Assembly: GCA_964057195.1 (NCBI GenBank)
Contig: OZ059825.1
Coordinates: forward strand, 4,774,001 to 4,838,000
Length of the DNA stretch: 64,000 bases
Direction of reading: 5' to 3'
Source: Orthosia cruda
Taxonomy: Eukaryota; Arthropoda; Insecta; Lepidoptera; Noctuidae
Positions 62,690-64,000 of this stretch are shown piece after piece. The notes beneath the pieces are model-generated. The model did no database searches and had not been told where the DNA came from. It was given only the letters and a program-made list of their open reading frames with translations. Position numbers and translations under genes: made by a program. How positions within the stretch are numbered: the stretch's first letter is position 1; each line of letters starts with the position of its first letter.

Positions 62690-62900
62690 CATATCTTAAA
62701 AACTAAAACGTCCATAACTTTTGAAAGTCTGAACCGATATTCATCAAACATAGCTAAGAACACTCTCGATAAAGTCAACATTCGAACAATCAAAATCGGT
62801 TCATCCGTTTAGGAGCTATGATGCCACAGACAGAAACACAAACACACAGGTACACACATCAAACTTATAACACTCTTCTATTTCCGTCAACGGTCAAAAA
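62690..62900 (+). repeat. Dispersed repeat (CCACAGACAGAAAC family)
   Basis: AAACGTCCATAACTTTTGAA, AATCGGTTCATCCGTTTAGG, AGCTATGATGCCACAGACAG, ACACATCAAACTTATAACAC. Matches the right half of 6440-6790. Confidence 0.75.
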
Positions 62901-63104
62901 AGTATCAAAGTTTCCATTCATCAAAATTTCAATGTACCAAAAGCTAAAAACATTAAACGCCTCCTGATGCAGTCGGATAACAACATACACATCCCAAGCA
63001 TAAGCCCAGAGACTAAAACATTTGTGTATATGTTCAAAATTCGTAACTACACTAAGTTATGCATCGTGTAACACTTGAAACTTCGCCAGCTTTTCCCTTA
63101 AGGT

Positions 63105-63192
63105 TGCCCTAGTCAGTCATTCTTCCATACAAACGTAGTATGGCGATTACTCCACTGTTTGACGGTGTACGCTCAAAATAAAAAAATTATAT
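63105..63192 (-). repeat. Dispersed repeat
   Basis: AAGGTTGCCCTAGTCAGTCA, ATGGCGATTACTCCACTGTT, TGACGGTGTACGCTCAAAAT; reverse complement of 23712-23785. Confidence 0.7.
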
Positions 63193-63300
63193 CAATTTGT
63201 CTCATCATTATGTAGCCCTAGGAAACAAAAAAGTAAAAAAAAACGTGTATTTAATAGTTATGAGCGTCGAAAGTTCCATATCTAAACACTAATTTCAACG

Positions 63301-63661
63301 CATCTTTGGGCGTAAATAAATACCATAAAAAGAAGGAAAATTGCAAAACAGTCACCATTGAGGGATAGATTTGCAGTTGAAAAATGCAAATAATTTTATT
63401 TTAAACAAGTAAACTCAGTAGTTTTTTCATGATACTCATACTACCAAAGGTCTGTTTATAAAATATCGCGCGCTTCTTTTCGTCCTAAATCATCATACAT
63501 TTATTATTTTTATACCATGAGTGTGTAACGTACGCGAACTAGCTTCTTACTGCTCATCACAGCGTCTATGCCTTTCGTACGTTTTGTCGGATGAGATAGC
63601 ATGCATTTTAATCCCGGCCACAAAATAGTTCGTGCCGTCGCGTCGACTAGGGCAACCTTAA
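63301..63661 (+). repeat. Unnamed dispersed repeat, copy 2
   Basis: Collinear with 44137-44493: CTTTGGGCGTAAATAAATAC, AGTAGTTTTTTCATGATACT, GTTTTGTCGGATGAGATAGC, CACAAAATAGTTCGTGCCGT. Confidence 0.85.
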
Positions 63662-63837
63662 GCGGAGAAAGCGTCCCCTCACACTTACATTCTCTAAGTT
63701 AAGAGACGCTTATGTTCACTCAGTATGCGAAGTTATTTGAAGAGAATCAGTAGACTTCTTCCTGGTTTATCATGAAGGGAATATACGCAATAGTGACTTT
63801 CATTCTTCCTTAACGAACTATTAATCATAAGGTCTTT

Positions 63838-63885
63838 AAATCAAGAGTGAATAGCTTACTTCTAGGCAAGTGTACTCCATCGTCT
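63838..63885 (+). repeat. Single relative of the 69-bp tandem unit
   Basis: GGTCTTTAAATCAAGAGTGA, ATAGCTTACTTCTAGGCAAG, TGTACTCCATCG parallels the tandem unit's TCTTCAAAGTTAGAGTGAAC, AGGCTTCTTCTGGGTAAGCT, CACTCCATCG. Confidence 0.7.
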
Positions 63886-64000
63886 TTTACATCATAGCTT
63901 TCCATAAGGAGAGATTGTTATCAAATGCGAGTCTACCGAGACGAAAACGTTTTTAATCTTCAGCGTTCATGATAAAATATCCGATTACTCAAAGACCTCC

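Overview
The window looks like lepidopteran (moth or butterfly) nuclear DNA. It is AT-rich and carries many repeat families that I recognise as typical of Lepidoptera: the interspersed element running from CCGGCCAAGTGCGAGTC to GGAACCCTAAAAA, Helitron-like elements ending in a short hairpin plus CTAGT, tRNA-derived SINEs, a 5S rRNA-derived SINE, RTE-, R1- and CR1/Jockey-type LINE tails, and many small inverted-repeat elements. I find no intact host protein gene, tRNA or rRNA gene in 64 kb. It is best read as transposon-filled intergenic sequence or the inside of a very large intron.

Layout. 0-6 kb: a 7-copy 69-bp minisatellite, LINE tails, and a dispersed repeat shared with 58.6 kb. 6-13.5 kb: Helitron-like elements, tRNA-type SINEs, a rearranged GGTTCCGTACC element, a 0.94-kb element flanked by inverted repeats, and a GTAGG minisatellite. 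14-16.2 kb: the only substantial gene-like object, a two-exon tyrosine recombinase of insect transposon type with its catalytic residues present but one in-frame stop, followed by three inverted repeats. 16.4-21 kb: a long TTTTCTTTC microsatellite, a MITE and two SINEs in opposite orientation. 21-27 kb: LINE C-termini of three types and a 5S-derived SINE. 29-32.2 kb: an internally deleted hAT element with terminal inverted repeats and a probable target duplication, Helitron-like elements, and an isolated first exon of a THAP-type zinc-finger protein. 33-42.7 kb: AACCGACTTCC-family elements with large hairpins, a LINE tail joined to a GGTTCCGTACC element, and a near-perfect palindrome with about 168-bp arms. 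44-64 kb: more LINE ends, MITEs (one with a 3-bp TAA duplication), tandem or nested GGTTCCGTACC copies, and two dispersed families I cannot name.

The coding remnants act independently and belong to mobile elements, except possibly the THAP exon. The items most worth a second look are the recombinase with its neighbouring inverted repeats, the recurring LINE-tail/GGTTCCGTACC junction, and the hairpin elements whose two arms match each other better than they match sister copies. All family assignments are from reading alone; no database search was run.
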